Assembly: GCA_013824015.1 (NCBI GenBank)
Contig: PNNC01000158.1
Location: forward strand, 1-44,249
Reading direction: 5' to 3'
DNA from: Polaromonas sp.
Lineage (GTDB): Bacteria > Pseudomonadota > Gammaproteobacteria > Burkholderiales > Burkholderiaceae_C
DNA length: 44,249 nt
Below the pieces are notes generated by a model, which ran no database searches, was not told the DNA's origin, and saw nothing but the letters and a program-made list of their open reading frames with translations. Of the stretch, positions 42,220-44,249 are shown in pieces (positions within the stretch are counted from its first letter, which is position 1; each line of letters opens with the position of its first letter). The position numbers and the translations under genes are program-made.

Positions 42220-44249
42220 ATGCCTGCAGTCCTTGCTCTTTCCGGTACCGAAGATGCCACCCAGACGGGTGCAGGGGCACGCCGGGCGGCGCTCGACGAC
42301 CCCGCGGAATGGACCGGCTTCAGCCGACCCGTGGCCGGCCGTGATGGCTGCTGGGAGTCCTACCTGTCGATCAGCGGCATGTATTGCGCGGCCTGCTCGC
42401 TCACGGTGGAGCAGGCGCTGTCGGGGTTGCCTGGCGTCGATGACGTGCTGGTCAACGGCGCCACGGCCACCGCCCGGCTGGTCTGGCAGGAGGGTGTGAG
42501 CCAGCCTTCCGCCTGGGTGGGCGCGCTGCAGCGCGCCGGTTATGGCGCCCTGCCGGCCGGCGACATGTTGTCGGCGGGGCCGCGACTGCAGGCGCAACGC
42601 CTGCTGCTGTGGCGCTGGCTGGTGGCGGGCTTTTGCATGATGCAGGTGATGATGTATGCCACGCCGGCCTATGTGGCCGCACCCGGCGAGATCACGCCGG
42701 ACATGCAGGCGCTGCTGCGCTGGGCTTCCTGGGTGCTGACCCTGCCGGTGCTGTTTTTTTCCTGCATGCCCTTTTTCTCTTCGGCGCTGCGCGACCTGCG
42801 GCACAGGCGCATCGGCATGGATGTGCCGGTGGCGCTCGGCATCCTGATTGCCTTTGCTGCCAGTTCGGCCGCCACCTTTGATCCGGACTCGCCCTGGGGC
42901 GCCGAGGTCTGGTACGACTCGGTCACCATGTTTGTGTTCTTCCTGCTATCCGGCCGGCTGCTCGAGCAGCGCCTGCGAGACCGCACGGCGGGCTCGCTCG
43001 AGGCGCTGATGCGCCGACTGCCGGACAGTGTGGAGCGGCAGCGGGCTGATGGCAGCTTTGAACGCGTGGCGGTGCGGCGCCTGCTCGCCGGCGACCTGAT
43101 CCGCGTGCTGCCCGGCGAGGTGATGCCCGCCGACGGCCTGGTCACGGGCGGCGAAAGCCGTGTTGACGAAGCCTTGCTGACCGGTGAGTCCACCGCGCTG
43201 CTGCGCGCTGCGGGCAGTGGGGTGATTGCCGGCAGCCACAACCTCACCGGCACGCTGCTGGTGCAGGTCGGACGCACCGGGCCCGACACACGTTATGCGG
43301 CCATGGTGGCGCTGATGGAACAGGCCTCGGTGCAGAAGCCCGACATGGCGCAGCTGGCCGACCGCATCGCCAGTCCGTTTCTGCTGCTGGTGCTGCTGGC
43401 CGCTGCGGCGTCCGCTGTCTGGTGGTGGCCAGCCGGCCCGGCGCATGCCATCGGTGTGGCGGTGGCGGTGCTGATCGTCACTTGTCCCTGCGCCCTGTCG
43501 CTGGCGACGCCGGCGGCCACGCTGGCGGCAGCCGGTGCGCTGGCGCGTCGCGGCGTGATGGTGCGCCGCCTGCAGGCCTTTGAAGCCGCCGCGGCGGTGG
43601 ACACGGTGGTGTTCGACAAGACCGGCACGCTGACCGAGGATCGCATGAAGGTGGTGCAGGCCACTGCGTTGCCGGGCCTGGACCCCGCCGCGATGGGCGC
43701 ACTGGCGGCGGCGCTGGGCCGGCAGTCGCTGCATCCGCTGTCGCGTGCGCTGGCTGGCAGTTATGCGCCGGCGGAGGTGCTGGTCAGTGCAGTGGAGGAG
43801 GTGGCCGGCGGCGGTGTGCGGGGTCTGGTGTCCCCCGCCGATGGCCGTATGCCGCGTCGGATGTCTCTCGGTTCGGCGGCCTTCTGTGGCATCCGGCTGG
43901 CTGCGCACGCGGCGGGCGGCCCGCAGGTGCACCTGGCCGATGCAGACGGCTGGCTGGCCAGTTTCGGTTTCGACGAAGGTTTGCGACCGGACGCCCTGGC
44001 GGCGGTCCAGGCGTTGTTGGCGCAGGGCTGCCGGGTCGAGCTGCTCTCGGGCGACCAGCAGGACGCGGTCACGCGGCTGGGCGCCCGCGCGGGCATTCCC
44101 TCCAGCCTGGGGGCTCGTTCCCCGGAAGACAAACTGGCCCACGTGCAGCGCCTGCAACAGGCCGGCCATCGCGTGCTCATGGTCGGTGACGGCATGAACG
44201 ACGGGCCGGTGCTGGCCTGCGCCGATGTGTCCATCGCCATGGGCCAGGC
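42220..44249 (+). CDS. ccoI: copper-translocating P1B-type ATPase, CcoI/FixI-like, 3'-truncated
   Basis: At least 676 residues, open to the right edge. A heavy-metal-associated domain has GMYCAACS (Cys56, Cys59), then membrane helices start at WLVAGFCMMQVMMYA. The metal-transport motif is CPCALS (422-427) and the catalytic motif DKTGTLT has Asp466. TGES lies in the actuator domain and VGDGMNDGPVL in the hinge. The N-terminal layout and the FCMMQVMMYA helix resemble CcoI/FixI, which supply copper to cbb3-type oxidase, rather than detoxifying CopA. The ATG at 42220 has a weak ribosome site. The nearby FNR-type box and usp genes agree with a low-oxygen role. If the call is right, ccoS and ccoNOQP should follow past the window edge. 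Confidence 0.88.
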   Translation, partial: MPAVLALSGTEDATQTGAGARRAALDDPAEWTGFSRPVAGRDGCWESYLSISGMYCAACSLTVEQALSGLPGVDDVLVNGATATARLVWQEGVSQPSAWVGALQRAGYGALPAGDMLSAGPRLQAQRLLLWRWLVAGFCMMQVMMYATPAYVAAPGEITPDMQALLRWASWVLTLPVLFFSCMPFFSSALRDLRHRRIGMDVPVALGILIAFAASSAATFDPDSPWGAEVWYDSVTMFVFFLLSGRLLEQRLRDRTAGSLEALMRRLPDSVERQRADGSFERVAVRRLLAGDLIRVLPGEVMPADGLVTGGESRVDEALLTGESTALLRAAGSGVIAGSHNLTGTLLVQVGRTGPDTRYAAMVALMEQASVQKPDMAQLADRIASPFLLLVLLAAAASAVWWWPAGPAHAIGVAVAVLIVTCPCALSLATPAATLAAAGALARRGVMVRRLQAFEAAAAVDTVVFDKTGTLTEDRMKVVQATALPGLDPAAMGALAAALGRQSLHPLSRALAGSYAPAEVLVSAVEEVAGGGVRGLVSPADGRMPRRMSLGSAAFCGIRLAAHAAGGPQVHLADADGWLASFGFDEGLRPDALAAVQALLAQGCRVELLSGDQQDAVTRLGARAGIPSSLGARSPEDKLAHVQRLQQAGHRVLMVGDGMNDGPVLACADVSIAMGQ

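Overview
The window is about 44 kb of GC-rich DNA (mostly around two-thirds G+C by eye). Codon use and gene content fit a betaproteobacterium of the Burkholderiales, most likely Comamonadaceae (Polaromonas, Rhodoferax, Variovorax or Acidovorax type). Supporting signs are a purine-salvage block with a LysR-controlled xdhAB, an Urt/Fmd amide cluster, a CcoI-type ATPase, and a dispersed short repeat built around GCTATCAAAA that I associate with this family. No rRNA, tRNA, CRISPR array, phage or intact insertion sequence was seen.

Layout. (1) 1-5.1 kb, iron uptake: a 5'-truncated membrane flavoreductase, ApbE, and a convergent TonB-dependent siderophore receptor with a Fur-box-like promoter. (2) 5.1-11.7 kb, signalling: a PAS-rich hybrid histidine kinase, a roughly 590-base gene-free stretch, then a PAS-PAS kinase overlapping a REC-REC-GAF kinase. 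The last two genes are visibly less GC-rich. (3) 11.8-26.6 kb, purine import and breakdown: xdhB-xdhA divergent from a LysR gene, a BMP-type nucleoside/nucleobase ABC transporter (ATPase, two permeases, lipoprotein), a probable adenine deaminase, an orphan response regulator, a small exported protein, a second BMP-type binding protein and guanine deaminase. (4) 26.7-39.0 kb, amide/urea use and its probable sensor: amiE, then fmdB, fmdA, urtE, urtD, urtC, urtB and urtA, all on the minus strand. Divergent from urtA is a giant fusion of an NCS1-family transporter, a Cys-rich linker, a histidine kinase and a receiver, overlapping a REC-PAS-LuxR response regulator. (5) 39-44 kb: dcd, two lipoproteins, two universal stress proteins and a 3'-truncated copper ATPase of the CcoI type, with an FNR-type site between the last two units.

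How the genes work together. The purine block would import purines, deaminate adenine to hypoxanthine and guanine to xanthine, and oxidise both towards urate through XdhAB. The amide block would import short amides or urea by the Urt-type ABC transporter and hydrolyse formamide (FmdA) and aliphatic amides (AmiE) to ammonia. Both are nitrogen-scavenging pathways. The NCS1-kinase fusion, from a transporter family for purines, pyrimidines, hydantoins and allantoin, sits between them and faces the amide operon. I regard this transporter-sensor and its LuxR-type partner as the most interesting system in the window. Its ligand and regulon are inferred, not shown.
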